Source of the DNA: Haematobia irritans
Lineage: Eukaryota > Arthropoda > Insecta > Diptera > Muscidae
Direction: 5' to 3'
Assembly: GCF_050003625.1 (NCBI RefSeq)
Contig: NC_134398.1
Span: forward strand, 76,726,003 to 76,790,002
DNA length: 64,000 bases
Of the stretch, positions 33,007 to 43,552 are shown in pieces. Within the stretch, counting starts at the first letter, position 1. The number at the start of each line of letters is the position of its first letter. A program made the translations under genes and the position numbers. Below the pieces are notes generated by a model that was given only the letters and a program-made list of their open reading frames with translations, searched no databases and was not told where the DNA came from.

Positions 33007-33292
33007 TGAATGTTGTTGTGACGTTACATCATTGAAGTTGTACATTTGTTTCCATTCTAGGTCGCAAGCAAACATTCGATTGCATTTGGTGAAAAGGGAT
33101 AATCGAGAATACTCGAACATTTAACGGGAGTTTTGGGAATTTGCAAAGTTCTTTATTAAAGATAACTAAATAAAGGCGTGCTTTGAAATTAAAAATAAAC
33201 TATCCACCCACACGCTTACGTTCTGGACAAGAAATCAAAAAATAGTCAATGAGGGAAGATGACTGATGAAATGCATCATAATGCGTCGGTTT
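33007..33292. other. Unassigned AT-rich stretch
   Basis: I see no gene, terminal repeat or recognisable element here. Short open frames are not supported by codon pattern or motif. Confidence 0.4.
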
Positions 33293-33575
33293 TTATGAAC
33301 CAAGGAAACACCCATTCTTAGGCATGCACGTCTCACGCCTTCTTACGACTTCGGCATTCAATAAATTGTTGTTGAAGTCCCCAATTATTATGTTTGAATG
33401 TTTTTTCCGCCCAACCAACGCTTCCACAAAACATGCATTCCACCACACCGTAATTAAGACCAGAATGTACAACCTTTGCCGTAAGTCGATTTGAAATAAA
33501 TAAGGCAACACCTCCTCCTCTCCGAAGCAGCCTATCATTTCTGTATGAAGAATAGTCAGATATTTTAACCATTTA
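33293..33575 (-). pseudogene. LINE endonuclease fragment
   Basis: A minus-strand frame contains YRNDRLLRRGGGVALFISN, the mid-part of the apurinic-type endonuclease of CR1/Jockey-group LINEs, then a second overlapping frame carrying NIIIGDFN after a frameshift. Only about 95 codons survive. It may belong to the same family as the minus-strand LINE at 49.9-64 kb, but the two do not overlap, so this cannot be tested here. Confidence 0.65.
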
Positions 33576-33636
33576 AATGTGCACTGTATCCTTTAAAATA
33601 CAACCAGAAAAAATTCGTATGTCTTAAAATTTTGAC

Positions 33637-33720
33637 CGAATTTATTTATTTATTTATTTATTTATTAATCCACAAAGTAATACAAAAGCCCTAGGGCTTT
33701 TCTATGTATTTAATACATCA
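33637..33720 (-). repeat. LINE 3' tail with TTTA microsatellite
   Basis: (TTTA)n at about 33641-33667 followed by a stretch with GCCCTAGGGC. Read on the minus strand this is a 3' UTR ending in TAAA repeats, a common LINE tail in flies. A similar tail structure occurs near 48.72 kb. Confidence 0.5.
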
Positions 33721-34187
33721 TAGCGCCAATTCTGAAAATATGTTTTTCCGGAAAATTTATTGTACTTCTATTTAATCTGCAGTCAAAAATAAAAATCAAA
33801 TTTTGACCAAAAATTCAAAAAACTACAAATTGGAAGTTGAATAATATTTAGCAGAGATTAAAGTAATGTTGATAAAAAAGCCGTCTATTGTCTATTATTT
33901 TTTTTCAAAAAAATACGTTATTATTATTATTATTATTATTATTTTTTTTTTTTGAAAAAAAAATGTGGTAGGAAATGTAGCAAATGTTCTTTATTCAGCA
34001 TTTTGTATATTATATATTTGTGCATTATATATACTATCGTTTATACGGCTTCGTTGACAACGTACACGTTAAAAATTTTCATTTGTCCGATTAATAATTT
34101 TTAAGGCATTTAAAATTTATAATATCTATATAAGGCATTTAAAATAATATAATATCTAATGTCTTTATGTTGATGATTTACAACATT
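33721..34187. other. AT-rich stretch with (ATT)n
   Basis: Contains a (TTA)n tract at about 33914-33943 and two similar AAGGCATTTAAAAT words near 34100-34145. If the TLDc gene's last exon lies downstream on the minus strand it is not recognisable here. Confidence 0.4.
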
Positions 34188-34214
34188 TTAAAAATCACAA
34201 GGCTCAACTCTTAC

Positions 34215-34386
34215 CTCTATTGAAAGTAATACCGCCGCAATTCCTTTACAATCAACATTCTCAAAATGTTCATCTACTGCTATGACAGGTTTTCTGGGGT
34301 CGGCACCAGCTCTTAAACCTTTAGGATATCCTCGTATTGATGTATTCAAATATAGAATATTGGGTTTCTTTTCCAATATCGCAAAT
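34215..34386 (-). CDS. TLDc gene exon 4
   Basis: Follows acceptor CAAG (AG at 34388-34387), completes the Lys codon started in exon 3, and encodes FAILEKKPNILYLN to LLSIE. GAG is followed by GTAAGA (from 34214), a good donor, and phase is 0. If not spliced, the frame would end at TAA 34188, giving an atypical C-terminus, so splicing is preferred. Confidence 0.75.
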
Positions 34387-37300
34387 CTTGACAAAAAATA
34401 TATTCGACCATTATATTAGTATTATATTATATTAGTAGACAATACATACTTTGGCCATAATTGAATGACGCAACTGCCTTCAGCTCCAGTAAAAAGATGA
34501 GTTTCCCTCCACTCTGTGGGAGCAGCAATCAAATAGGTCTGGTCATCTCTTGTATGTATTAAAATTAATGTTGGTCCACGATAACCAAGAACGTGATGCA
34601 AAAACCGATTGGCTCCTAAACCATGTTCGTTTGAGTCATATAATAAAGTCCAATGAGAGGGTATCATTGATAGTTTTTCTATGAATATCTGGGCAGCGGA
34701 AGCCTTATTATTACTGGGTGATGTCACTTTTTGAGGTTTGGAGTATAAAGGTGGCAAGGCTCCGGCCAATAACCAAGCTTGCGACAATGGCATCAATGTA
34801 GAAGATGCGTCAATTGTATCTCCGGATGCAGCATTAACACTTTTGTCCGGAAAGGGATTGCGTTGCTCTAATACTGGAGTCTGCAGTTCTATTCCACATG
34901 ACTGAGAATCTTGCTCCAGTCCTCGATATGCTGTTGATAAAGTGTGGACACAGTACTTATGAACCAAAAGGACTAAACGTATCAAATTTTGCTCAAACCA
35001 TCTACAAACAAATCCCACACTTAAGGTGTCATGGCTGAAGAATATAGACTTTGTAACAGAACTAAAAGTGCGATTAATCTAAAACAAATAAATAAAATTA
35101 GCATTATTTATAGGTATAGCTGGTAGGTTTGTGATAAGTTCTCTTTTTGCAAATTCAAATCATGTGATTTGACACATTGGTAAAATTTTAAAGAAGATGT
35201 GTCGAAAAGTCACTTTAACGGTAAAGAAACGCTATTATAACTTACTGTCATTCATTTTATTTTGTTATTGTTGGTTTTGTTCTTTAATCATTGTTGTTGT
35301 TTTTTTTTATGTCAGCTTAAAACCATGCATTGACTAAGCTACAAGTGTAGCTAACCAACAGAGGAAAATAATGTTTGTCAAATTTATTTGGGCAAAGCCC
35401 TGTAGACTGCAAGATGGTTGGATGGACGCACGTTTCGGAATTACCATATTCCTCATCAGCATCCTCTACTTGCAGCAAAACTATCAACCAAAATTGGCTG
35501 ATGCTGATAATTGGTTGATAGTTTTGCTGCAAGTAGAGGATGCTGATGAGGAATGTGGTATTTCCGAAACGTGCTTGCATCCAACCATCTTGCAGTCTAC
35601 AGGGCTTTGCCCAAATAAATTTGACAAACTTTCTTTTCCTCTGTTGGTTAAGATACACTTGTAGTTTAGTCAATGCATGGTTTTAAGCTGAAATAAAAAA
35701 AAAAACAATAACATGCTGTCGTTAAAAATATAGACCATCGGATCGAAGTGTGCCGCAGACATCGCGTTCTATCCCATATTTTTACGTTTTTACACTGTTA
35801 TTTTCAAATAACGACAATTTACAATTTATTTGCTTAACTGATAGGCTCCACTTCTTCGATGTGCACTGTTCGACTTTTAGTTTGTGACTGACCTACTAGC
35901 TCCCTCTGCCAGCTGTTTATATAACAAAGATATGACGATTTCGTACATTCTGGCTAGTCTGGCCTACAACCATATAGAATAATCTACAAACAACTCGATG
36001 TCGCACACATTACCACATATTTATATGCATCTGGTTATGCTCATAGTCTTGCCCACAACAATCTAGAATAATCTACAAGCATCTCGTAATTCATCTAGCA
36101 GATGTCGCACACATACTGGTTATGCTCATATTACTATAACAATAACAATAGGCAATGAAAATAACAAATGAGCGATTGAAAAGCTAAGAACACAAAAGAA
36201 GTTTAGGAAAGTACTAGAAAATAAAGATATGAGTCTAACAAGTGATGAAGTATCTGATCGTTAGAATTTGAAATTTTAAAATAACGGAAACTAGTTTAAA
36301 TAAACATAAATCTACAAATATCAAACTCGTAACAATACTATCCCCCATGTTCCGATATTCGGAATCGCAAATTGAAAGAATTTATAGAGATACTCTCGGA
36401 TTCCAATACATTTTTAAATACAACTTCTCATTAAAGAGTAGTATATTACCAAGATTTAAGTTTATAAGTTTCAGGGTTAAGAAATTATGGCCAAATGAAA
36501 ATATTGCGATTCCGAATTTCGGAACATTAAATAAAAAAAAAAAAAAATAAAAACAAGTAAAGAGTGTCTAAAGTCGAGCGGGACCGACTATACTACATCA
36601 TGCACCACATTCTACATTTGCGTTATATATTAGCATATTGTGCACAATTAAAGCAACTCAGACTAAAACTTTGATCTCTTTGGTCATATGAGTGTAAATC
36701 GGACGAAAGATAAGTATGGGCTATATCTAAATATGAACCGATTTCAACCAAATTTAACAGTTTTAGGACACTATAAATTGTACTCCTTGTGCAAAATATA
36801 AAGTACATATCGGCTGCATTACTTATGTGTGATATATATAAATTTCAAACGATTCAACATCAATAGGATTCTGACCCAAAACACATAGTTGTGTAAAATA
36901 TGAAATTTATTGGGCTAAAAGTGGATCACAAAAATGTGTTCACAGACAGACGAAAGGACGGACATGCGAAAATGGCTAGATCTACTCAGGGGCCGGCTCT
37001 GGGTATTATTGCCAAGGACACCATGTGTCTATCTCGTCTCATTCTGGGTTTTGCAAAGAACTTATAATACCCTGTTCCATAGTGTGGCAATAGAAATGAC
37101 AATAATGGAAGTCAGATGTATTGTGCAGCAAACTTCGAACTTAGTTTGTAAGGAACAAAACTATTATGTGGTCCCGCTGGACCTTTTTGATTTTTATTCC
37201 TACATAACTTTATCTTTTGCATGATTTGCAGCGTGATGGTTTATGACTTCTTGTATTAAAGTGTTTTAAGTTGAAAACTGTAAATTTTTATGTGATTGAA

Positions 37301-39266
37301 TCGTTGGTTTTTATAGTTATTTTAAAAAGTTTAGTGCCGATAATGCGAAAATAAGCAGCGTAAAGATATTGCGATTTTTGTATTTGGAACAATTAATAAC
37401 AATAACAAAATACCGTTATTTAGAAGAATTTGTTATTTTTGAAGTTTCCATGGGTTTCGTTGCTTCGTAGTACATAATTTTATGTCTTTCGAAGATATAT
37501 CCACTGTAGCGAAAATAGAAGTGGAAAAGAAGTTATTCGAACTTCATAGAAATCATGGTCGATCTAAGTTTTTATATTTCTATACATATTCCAGACCCAT
37601 CGGCTCCTGGAATTTGGCAAGATGTTCGTCAATTTAGACCAAGTTTGAAGCAACCACTATGCACATAATACTGCGAACAAAACTAGAGCCACTAAAAAAA
37701 TCGTATTGTTTTTCCTTCAAAAATCCAGTTTGTTCAGAACATTCAACTACCAAAACAATATATTGTTGCTTGGTACGTATAAGGATACTTATAGGTACCT
37801 TGCCTGTGACAAACATCAGGGCTTCTAGAATACTAATCAAAAATTTAAACATTATGTGTATTCTATTAAAAATTAAAGAAAACTCTATATTTACAAACAA
37901 ATATCTATATATGCAATTTGTGCGTCATAGAAGACTCCACCTATAGTAAATAATCGAAAAATATCGTAGAGATAACCTCTCTACCATCCGTTTTTTAATT
38001 TAGGTCCCACGGGACCTTATCACGCTGGTATCGCTTCCGGTGTTACCACATACACAAGGGTTAAGCATTCGTCAAATTTAGGTCTTTCTGCATGACAATC
38101 CTCAAATCTCATACACGGCACTGACAGTTTTGAATGTAATGAGCGTAAAAAATATTGAACTGAATTAAATTTTTTGTTGTTTACTAAACCATTTTAATTT
38201 TAAGTTATACTTTTCCAAAGGTTTGTTTCCTGCTGAATTTCTCTATATTTACCGAACATGGGCAAAAGAATCATCTTCAATCGAGATCTAAATTACATTC
38301 AGTAACATCAATAATTACATAAAATAAAATAATTACATTCAGTAACATCAACAATGTGAAAAATATCGCTATAAGCGTACAAAGATTCATCGTATATAAT
38401 AGTGTAATCAAAGTTTTAATAACTCTTAATTTATACGTACGCTAGTAAATGTATAATTTGTTTTTACTTACCGAAGGGCAAATGACGGGATTTCCGGAAT
38501 GTTGCATTGCTATCGTATAACATATATGAAGCAATCGTGTGACTCCTTCTCTATCGACAAAGTCTGGATTTTCTTTTTGTGAGTACATCCTTATATAGCA
38601 TTCTAATATTTTTGCGTCATCCATAATACCTAAAAAACGTTCGCATTGTTGCCGAAAAGCAACAGTTCCCAAGTAACTTGTAGTTGCTCGTGACATAGTG
38701 TGCATTAAATGGAAGAGGCGTTGCCCGAGATCAACGTATTGAGGAAATACTTGGGACTGCAGTATGTAGAAGATGAAACTTTGCAAGGTGTGAATGTCGC
38801 CCAACCCCCGGTTCTGGTTTACTAATCCGAAAACAAATCGTTTTCTTCCTCCACGTAATTTAAAATACGAAGAGTTTTAATTCGAAAGTGTACATTATTT
38901 TTAGAGGTAAAGAAATCATTTAAAAAAATATTAATTGCCCGATTAGTTTATGAGTTTCTGGAATTTTGAAGTTTTTCAAATACGTAAACCAGAAAAGGGG
39001 GGTATATAATATAAACATACCACAAATATATTTGCTGCAATTCCATTCACGCCTTGCTTTAGCGACTTTTCCTTAAGAATTTCAGACAACTTCTCAATTG
39101 GAACCAATTGAGTTAAATATTTTTCGGTAACATCTGCTCCAGATGCTGAACGACTCATCGAGCTTTCGACCTTGAGTATGTTAGAAGCCGAAGAGGGAAA
39201 AATGTTTTTGTTATTGTTGCTGCCATCAGGTGCTTCCGATCCATCATTCGAAGTTGAGTTTCCCAT
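34215..39266 (-). CDS. TLDc-domain gene (mEAK-7-like), minus strand, exons 1-4
   Basis: Host gene built of four exons with GT/AG junctions and compatible phases: 39266-39021, 38813-38472, 35078-34450 and 34386-34215, together about 464 codons. The N-terminus MGNSTSN fits N-myristoylation. Exons 3-4 encode a TLDc domain (WTLLYDSNEHGLGANRFLHH, GPTLILIHT, LYLNTSIRG, CKGIAAVLLSIE). An MGN start plus a C-terminal TLDc domain at this length is characteristic of mEAK-7 proteins, which act at lysosomes in mTOR signalling in mammals; that role is by family only. The usual VWG-type end of TLDc is missing, so a last exon is expected below 34215. Introns hold several repeats. TLDc assignment strong, mEAK-7 orthology moderate. 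Confidence 0.85.
34450..35078 (-). CDS. TLDc gene exon 3
   Basis: Starts after TTTTAG (AG at 35080-35079) with INRTFSS and ends at AAA before GTATGT (from 34449), leaving phase 2. It carries a linker and the first half of the TLDc domain. The 3.4-kb intron upstream contains the 180-bp-arm palindrome, a solo LTR and a Tc1-type dispersed repeat. Confidence 0.85.
35263..35700. repeat. Palindromic repeat with ~180-bp arms, intronic
   Basis: Left arm about 35312-35491 and right arm about 35511-35691 are near reverse complements around a 20-bp centre. Both start from TCAGCTTAAAACC at the outer edge. A transcript of the TLDc gene would contain a long hairpin here. A shorter copy lies at 32265-32508. 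It is a dispersed fold-back type element; no flanking duplication was resolved. Confidence 0.85.
35780..36334 (-). repeat. Solo LTR related to LTR-4 (LTR-5), intronic
   Basis: Read on the minus strand it begins TGTTACGAGTTTGATATTTG and ends near GTAAAAACGTAAA, aligning with the LTR-4 LTR over its ends and much of U3. There is no coding sequence either side, and ATAT/ATAC flank it, so it is a solo LTR left by LTR-LTR recombination. It carries an internal duplication of about 85 bp (AGAATAATCTACAA..., near 35980 and 36065) and lacks the paired heat-shock-like motifs of LTR-4. Confidence 0.75.
36347..36528. mobile_element. 182-bp MITE, ATGTTCCGA..ATTCGGAATCGCA ends
   Basis: ATGTTCCGATATTCGGAATC at the left and GATTCCGAATTTCGGAACAT at the right are inverted repeats about 23 bp long with a mismatch. 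The interior is AT-rich and non-coding. No target duplication could be fixed, and the superfamily is unknown. Confidence 0.6.
36545..37110. repeat. Dispersed muscid-type repeat (AAAGTCGAGCGGGACCGACTATA)
   Basis: Begins with a short A-rich run and AAAGTCGAGCGGGACCGACT and ends with ATACCCTGTTCCATAGTGTGG. Its middle contains GAACCGATTTCAACCAAATTT, the reverse complement of a motif in the tandem repeat at 41.15-41.34 and 42.1-42.3 kb, so both belong to one repeat group. It is non-coding here; the transposon superfamily was not determined. Confidence 0.5.
37111..38471. other. Rest of TLDc intron 2: no feature recognised
   Basis: AT-rich sequence with no supported gene. GTAACATCAA-AATTACATAAAATAAAATAATTACATTCAGTAACATCAA at about 38304-38350 is a short local duplication. 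Overlapping frames on opposite strands at 37.63-37.95 kb are not supported. Confidence 0.5.
38472..38813 (-). CDS. TLDc gene exon 2
   Basis: Starts after AACCAG (AG at 38815-38814) with NRGLGDIHTL and ends before GTAAGT (from 38471); 342 bp, phase 0 at both ends. It encodes a helical region between the N-terminus and TLDc domain (FPQYVDLGQRLFHLMH, FRQQCERFLGIMDDAKI). Confidence 0.85.
39021..39266 (-). CDS. TLDc gene exon 1 (MGNSTSN start)
   Basis: ATG 39266-39264 is chosen because it gives MGN, a myristoylation-type N-terminus. The exon encodes 82 residues, acidic and serine-rich at first, then a helix (KYLTQLVPIEKLSEILKEK), and ends before GTATGT (from 39020), phase 0. Confidence 0.83.
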
Positions 39267-39765
39267 CGTAAAGGTAATCACTCTTTCCTTATAAGATTCA
39301 AAAAATCTAATGAAACGAAGTAATATGTTACGCCTATTTAAAAATGCGCATTAACTTTTTAATTGCTCATATATTTACATATAATAGAAGACAAACTTCG
39401 TTCAATCTGCTTATCAAACAGTTCATTAAATTATTCGTCGTGTTAAAAGATAAATAAAAGTTTGAGTAACCGATAGTCGGAAAAATCCTCGGGATAGCTA
39501 ATTAAATTGAGTGTGCATAATTAATGTCCAATTGAGCGTTTGGATGGTTATAACATGTTGTCAACTATGCGACTGTTCGTGCTAAGGCACCTTTCATTGT
39601 ATATGTTCCCAGCACAAAAAAGCATCGCCAAAAAGCTAGTGAAATTTTTCTTTTTGGATACGGAAGTGGTGCAAAAATTGCTCAGAAACGATGAACTTAA
39701 CATAGGCTTGTCATAGGACGGATGTCCACTATTTCAACAGCCGTTACAATGATTTTGATTTGAGG
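39267..39765. other. TLDc gene 5' flank: no feature recognised
   Basis: Should contain the 5' UTR and promoter of the TLDc gene. I see no clear TATA box, terminal repeat or second gene. Confidence 0.4.
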
Positions 39766-39900
39766 TAAGTACTATGATCGCTTTTCGCGTTGAAAATATC
39801 GCGGTTACTTTATTAAAACAGTTCAATATAAAGATAAGTACTATGTTCGCTTTTCGCGTTGACATTTTCGCGGTTATTTTATTAAAACTGTTAAATATAA
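39766..39900. repeat. Tandem duplication, 69-bp period
   Basis: TAAGTACTATG(A/T)TCGCTTTTCGCG starts at 39766 and again at 39835, with about 60 similar bases in each unit (…TCGCGGTTA…TTATTAAAAC…). The next MITE begins directly after the second unit. Similar sequence occurs near 28.5 kb. Confidence 0.75.
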
Positions 39901-40264
39901 AGGCCGGTATGCACCTCTAGCGAAAAATTTCATTCCCATAAGAAATGCATTGCTATGTATGCTAACGAAATTTTCGGTAGCGTTCAATTTCGTAAGCTGG
40001 TACGCACCTCTAATGAAAATAACAGGGTTGTCAAAAACATATTTCGGCAGCAAACATTTAATTTATTACAATCATTGTGTGCGTAAAAGTTTTAAAAGGT
40101 CTGTAAATAATGAACAATTTATTTGAGGAATATTTGGAACATATATTAACAATTTTTAAAAGCGATTAGCTGGTTTAAAATTTGTGTACACAGCCCTGTT
40201 TTTTTGTTGTAGACTTAAATAAATTTTTGCTACCGAAAATTTCGCTAGAGGTGCATACCGGCCT
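39901..40264. mobile_element. PIF/Harbinger-like MITE, AGGCCGGTATGCACCTC ends
   Basis: Left AGGCCGGTATGCACCTCTAG and right CTAGAGGTGCATACCGGCCT form perfect inverted ends. TAA lies on both sides (39898-39900, 40265-40267); a 3-bp TWA duplication is the PIF/Harbinger signature. An internal imperfect copy of the left end (GGTACGCACCTCTAATGAAAA, about 39999-40019) is present. Non-coding, 364 bp. Confidence 0.78.
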
Positions 40265-40267
40265 TAA

Positions 40268-40509
40268 TGCGCTTTACAGACTATCAGTTATTCCGGACGA
40301 CAGTGCTCGTGTCGAACATATCCCATATATTGTGCACACTATATGTTAAGTCCGAAGGAGTAATCGATACTGCTGCATGTTTATGGGATCGATAACACAT
40401 TTACCGATTATTTAGTCATCGCCGACAAGTCGTATCGATCCGGCACACTGTAAGATTCTTTACAAACACCGACATTCCGTCCGGAATAACTGATAGTCTG
40501 TAAAGCGCA
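40268..40509. mobile_element. PIF/Harbinger-like MITE 'TGCGC', copy 1
   Basis: Inverted ends TGCGCTTTACAGACTATCAG and its complement bound 242 bp. TAA duplicates at 40265-40267 and 40510-40512, the left one shared with the neighbouring MITE. Subterminal GTCCGGAATAACTGATAG and internal CGATCCCATAAACATGC-type words are conserved with copies 2-4. Confidence 0.88.
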
Positions 40510-40634
40510 TAAAGCAGATAGATTAACTCAATTGATGTGCAATTTCTTGTAGCTCTAGATTTCGGCAAGACTTTGCAGAAATATATGTGTTTCCATTTAT
40601 AATTTGATAATGGCGTTACCTATAAAAAATGCTC

Positions 40635-40992
40635 ATCCTTGTGTTTGTTGGGATTTTTTGATTTTGGCGCTTCTGAGAATCCCCACCACGTCGAGAACAA
40701 TCGTATGCGACATCCAAAACTCGTCGGAAAAGCTCCGTCACTATTGAGAAGTTGTACCACGTCAAGTTACTAAAAAAAGTATCGCATGAGTGCATATATT
40801 AGGTGCCTTTTTCAATAAATATAGAACGACTCCAATAAGAACCCCTTCAAAAAATCAGAAAAAGTGAATTTTAAGATAGTTGTAAAAAAATCAATGTGAT
40901 CTAGTAAAACGCGATTGTTTTGATGTTTATTAATTTGATTAAACATTTATAAATTCTTATAAATATAACATTTATACCTCTATCACAACATA
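40635..40992 (-). repeat. CCCTGCCA element, partial copy (right half)
   Basis: Minus-strand copy of the right half of the element at 41342-42097, recognised by matching blocks such as TTGAGAAGTTGTACCACG and ACGCGATTGTTTTGATG. The terminal CCCTGCCA is lost; the copy starts near TTTTGATTTTGGCGCTTC. Confidence 0.7.
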
Positions 40993-41154
40993 TTTAACCC
41001 TAGCTTAGGCACCAATGTTTTTCTACATTATCTGTCACTATTTACATATGTAAATATTTTGTTTCCTTTGTTAATTTTAACTTCATAACCGCTTTTTTAT
41101 GTTTGTTTTTCATTCTGATATTGTTGTTTTTTAACATTATCTGTTCGACATTAT

Positions 41155-41341
41155 TGAAATCGGTACAGAGTTAGATATAGCTCCCATATATATCTTTCGC
41201 CCGATATACACCCATATTACCACAGACGACAAAGTTTTGCTCCGATCTACGTGAAATTTTGCACATGGAGTAGAATTAATATTCTTACTATGCATACCAA
41301 ATTTGGTTGAAATCGGTTAAGATGTAGATATAGCTCCCACA
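41155..41341. repeat. Muscid tandem repeat (TTGGTTGAAATCGGTT), left part
   Basis: Contains ATATAGCTCCCATATATATC, TTTCGCCCGATATACAC, AAATTTGGTTGAAATCGG and a second TAGATATAGCTCCCA, about one 160-bp unit. The second unit is split by the insertion of the 41342-42097 element and resumes at 42098. Confidence 0.65.
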
Positions 41342-42097
41342 CCCTGCCAGCATTTCAATGTTCCATTTCATCCTCATCGCTACCACAGACTCGTAAGTGA
41401 CACTGCAACAATTGCCAACTGTGATAGTATTTTGCCATCACTATTGTTACAAGAGCCATTTTATATTTTGTGAAACACCAAGCGCAACTGGCTTATTATA
41501 ATTTATTTCAATGAAAACGAAAATAAAGTGCTGAAAACATAGTTATTACGCTTAAAATTGTGAAAAGTAAATTGGTGAAGAATTTTTGACTTTCCAAATG
41601 GAATAAAGTGATAGTTTTTCAAATATTTTTCCATACACGCTGCCTCCATTGGGAATAAAAGTACTGGCTGATAGACGCTACAACATTTAACTTACAACTT
41701 GTAACTCAACATCAATCTCTTATTAATGCATAAAAATGTGTTAAATGTGATGTGATAGCCGTATAAATGTTATATTTATGAGAATTTATAAATGTTTCAT
41801 AAAATTAATAAACATCTAACAATCGTGTTTTACTTGACCACAATGATTCTTTTACAACTATCTTAAAATGCACTTTGTCTGATTGTTTGAAGGGGCTCTT
41901 ATTGGCGTCCTTCTAAATGTATCCAGAAGGGCTCCTAATAATTGCACTCATGCGATACTTTTTTGTAGTAACTTGGCGTGGTACAACTTCTCAATAGTGA
42001 CGGCGCTTTTCCGAGGAGTTTTGGATATCGTATACGACTGTTTTCGACGTAGTGGGGATTCTCTGAAGCGCCCCAAATTCAAAAAGTGTTGGCAGGG
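41342..42097. mobile_element. CCCTGCCA element, complete copy (756 bp)
   Basis: Ends CCCTGCCAGCA and, reversed, CCCTGCCAACA. It sits in a tandem repeat: deleting it with one copy of CA(C/T)A (41338-41341, 42098-42101) restores the intact unit seen at 41181-41205, so a 4-bp duplication is indicated. Non-coding; two partial copies flank it (40635-40992 and 42357-42787) in inverted orientation. Superfamily not assigned. Confidence 0.65.
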
Positions 42098-42330
42098 CAT
42101 ATATATCTTTCGCCCGATTTATATAGATATGACCACAGAAGCTTAAATTTTACTCCGATTTTTGCACAGGGTGTAGACTTAACATTCTTACTATGCATGC
42201 CAAATTTGGTTTAAATCGGTTCAGATTTAGATATAGCTCCCATGTATATCTTTAGTCCGATTTATACACATATGATCGCAGAGGCTAAATTTTAGTCCGA
42301 TTTACATGAGAATGAAGTGGGGGAATATCA
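42098..42330. repeat. Muscid tandem repeat, right part
   Basis: Resumes the split unit with ATATATCTTTCGCCCGATTT and repeats CCAAATTTGGTTTAAATCGG, TAGATATAGCTCCCATG and TTTAGTCCGATTTATACACA, then decays. Confidence 0.65.
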
Positions 42331-42356
42331 TATGGAAAACGACGGTGAACTATCTG

Positions 42357-42787
42357 TATTAACATAATTTTTTGCATTAATAATAGAATGATGTTGAGTT
42401 ACAAGTGGAAAGTTACATGTTGCAGCGTCTATCAGCCAGTGTTTTTATTCTCGATGGAGGCAGTGTGTCTCTAAAATATCTGAAAAACAATCACTTTATT
42501 CCATTTGGAAAGGTAAAAATTTGACCACCAATATACCTTTTACAATTTTAAGCGAAATAACTATGTTTTCAGCACTTCATTATCGATTTTATTTAAATAA
42601 ATTATAAAAAGCTAGTTGCGCTTGGTGTTTCACAAAATATAAAATGGCTCTTGTAACAATAGTGATGGCAAAATACTTTCATGTACATTTCATACGCTTC
42701 CCCATCACAGTTGGCGATTGTTGTAGTGTCACTTACGAGTCTGTGGTAGCGATGAGGATGAAATGGAACTTTGAAATGGTGGCAGGG
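42357..42787 (-). repeat. CCCTGCCA element, partial copy (left half)
   Basis: Minus-strand copy of the left half of 41342-42097; it ends GGTGGCAGGG at 42787, the reversed terminus. Matching blocks include TTTTATATTTTGTGAAACACC and GAGTCTGTGGTAGCGATG (reversed). The frame at 42644-43051 across it is not a gene. Confidence 0.7.
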
Positions 42788-42820
42788 TACGGTGCACGAT
42801 TTTGCCCAAGACAGACCATA

Positions 42821-43201
42821 AGTTTTTCCGGACGGAATGTCTGTGTTTGTTGTTGTTGTTGTAGCCCTTTGGAGTTGGTATTTTCGAGTTTTTTTCTGGA
42901 AATAAGCATACTCCAAATGGGGGTTTGCAGTCCTTGGACAGGGTTGAAAACCCTGTGTCCGCCCCGGGCCGTAGGGCCGCCTGCAACGAGGGTGGTGTCT
43001 GCGTTTGTAAATAATCTTATAGTGTGTCCAATCGATACCACAATTTGTTGATGACTAAATAATCGGTAAATGTATTATCGATCCCATAAACATGCAGCAG
43101 TATCGATTATGCCTTCGGACTTAACTTATAATGTGCACAATATATGGGATATGTTGGACACGAGCACTATCGTCCGGAATAACTGATAGTCTGTAAGCGC
43201 A
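42821..43201. mobile_element. 'TGCGC' MITE, copy 2, with nested LINE derivative
   Basis: Opposite orientation to copy 1. The first ~19 bases of the left terminal repeat are missing; the right end (AACTGATAGTCTGTAAGCGCA) is intact and followed by TAA. It is interrupted at 42850-42995 by a short LINE-derived insertion. Confidence 0.8.
42850..42995 (-). mobile_element. Internally deleted LINE derivative (146 bp)
   Basis: Minus-strand insertion flanked by TGTCTG(T/C)GTTTG (42838-42849 and 42996-43007). Read in its own sense it starts with sequence similar to the 5' end of LINE-a (GCGGCCCTACGGC..., TGTCCAAGGACTGCAAACCC) and ends GGGCTACAACAACAACAA like LINE-a's tail, with nearly all coding sequence removed. 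It is therefore a small non-autonomous member of the LINE-a family that kept both ends. Confidence 0.75.
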
Positions 43202-43213
43202 TAAGACGCATTA

Positions 43214-43454
43214 TGCGCTTTACAGACTATCAGTTATTCCGGACGGAATGTCGGTGTTTGTAAAGAATCTTACAGTGTGTCGGATCGATACGACTTGTCG
43301 GCGATGACTAAATAATCGGTAAATGTGTTATCGATCCCATAAACACCAACAGTATCGATTATGCCTTCGGACTTAACTTATAATGTGCACAATATATGGG
43401 ATATGTTCGACACGAGCTCTGTCGTCCGGAATAACTGATAGTCTGTAAAGCGCA
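43214..43454. mobile_element. 'TGCGC' MITE, copy 3
   Basis: 241 bp, both inverted ends intact, TTA on both sides (43211-43213, 43455-43457). Orientation opposite to copy 1. It starts 12 bp after copy 2 ends. Confidence 0.88.
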
Positions 43455-43552
43455 TTAGATGCAGTTTATTTTGTACAACACATACAGATAAACTTATAAT
43501 GTGAAAGGCGCTTTAGATACACTTCATACAAAGACATTTTGTATGAATATAA

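Noticed and set aside
34188..34214. TLDc gene ending at TAA 34188
   Set aside because: A good GTAAGA donor precedes it, and the resulting C-terminus would lack the usual end of the TLDc domain; read-through into intron is more likely.
35317..35673. Overlapping frames of about 100 residues on both strands
   Set aside because: They read through the two arms of a palindrome and mirror each other.
42644..43051. 135-residue frame with cysteine-rich stretch
   Set aside because: It runs across a partial MITE-like copy, a second MITE and a LINE derivative; the cysteines come from a (TTG)n tail.
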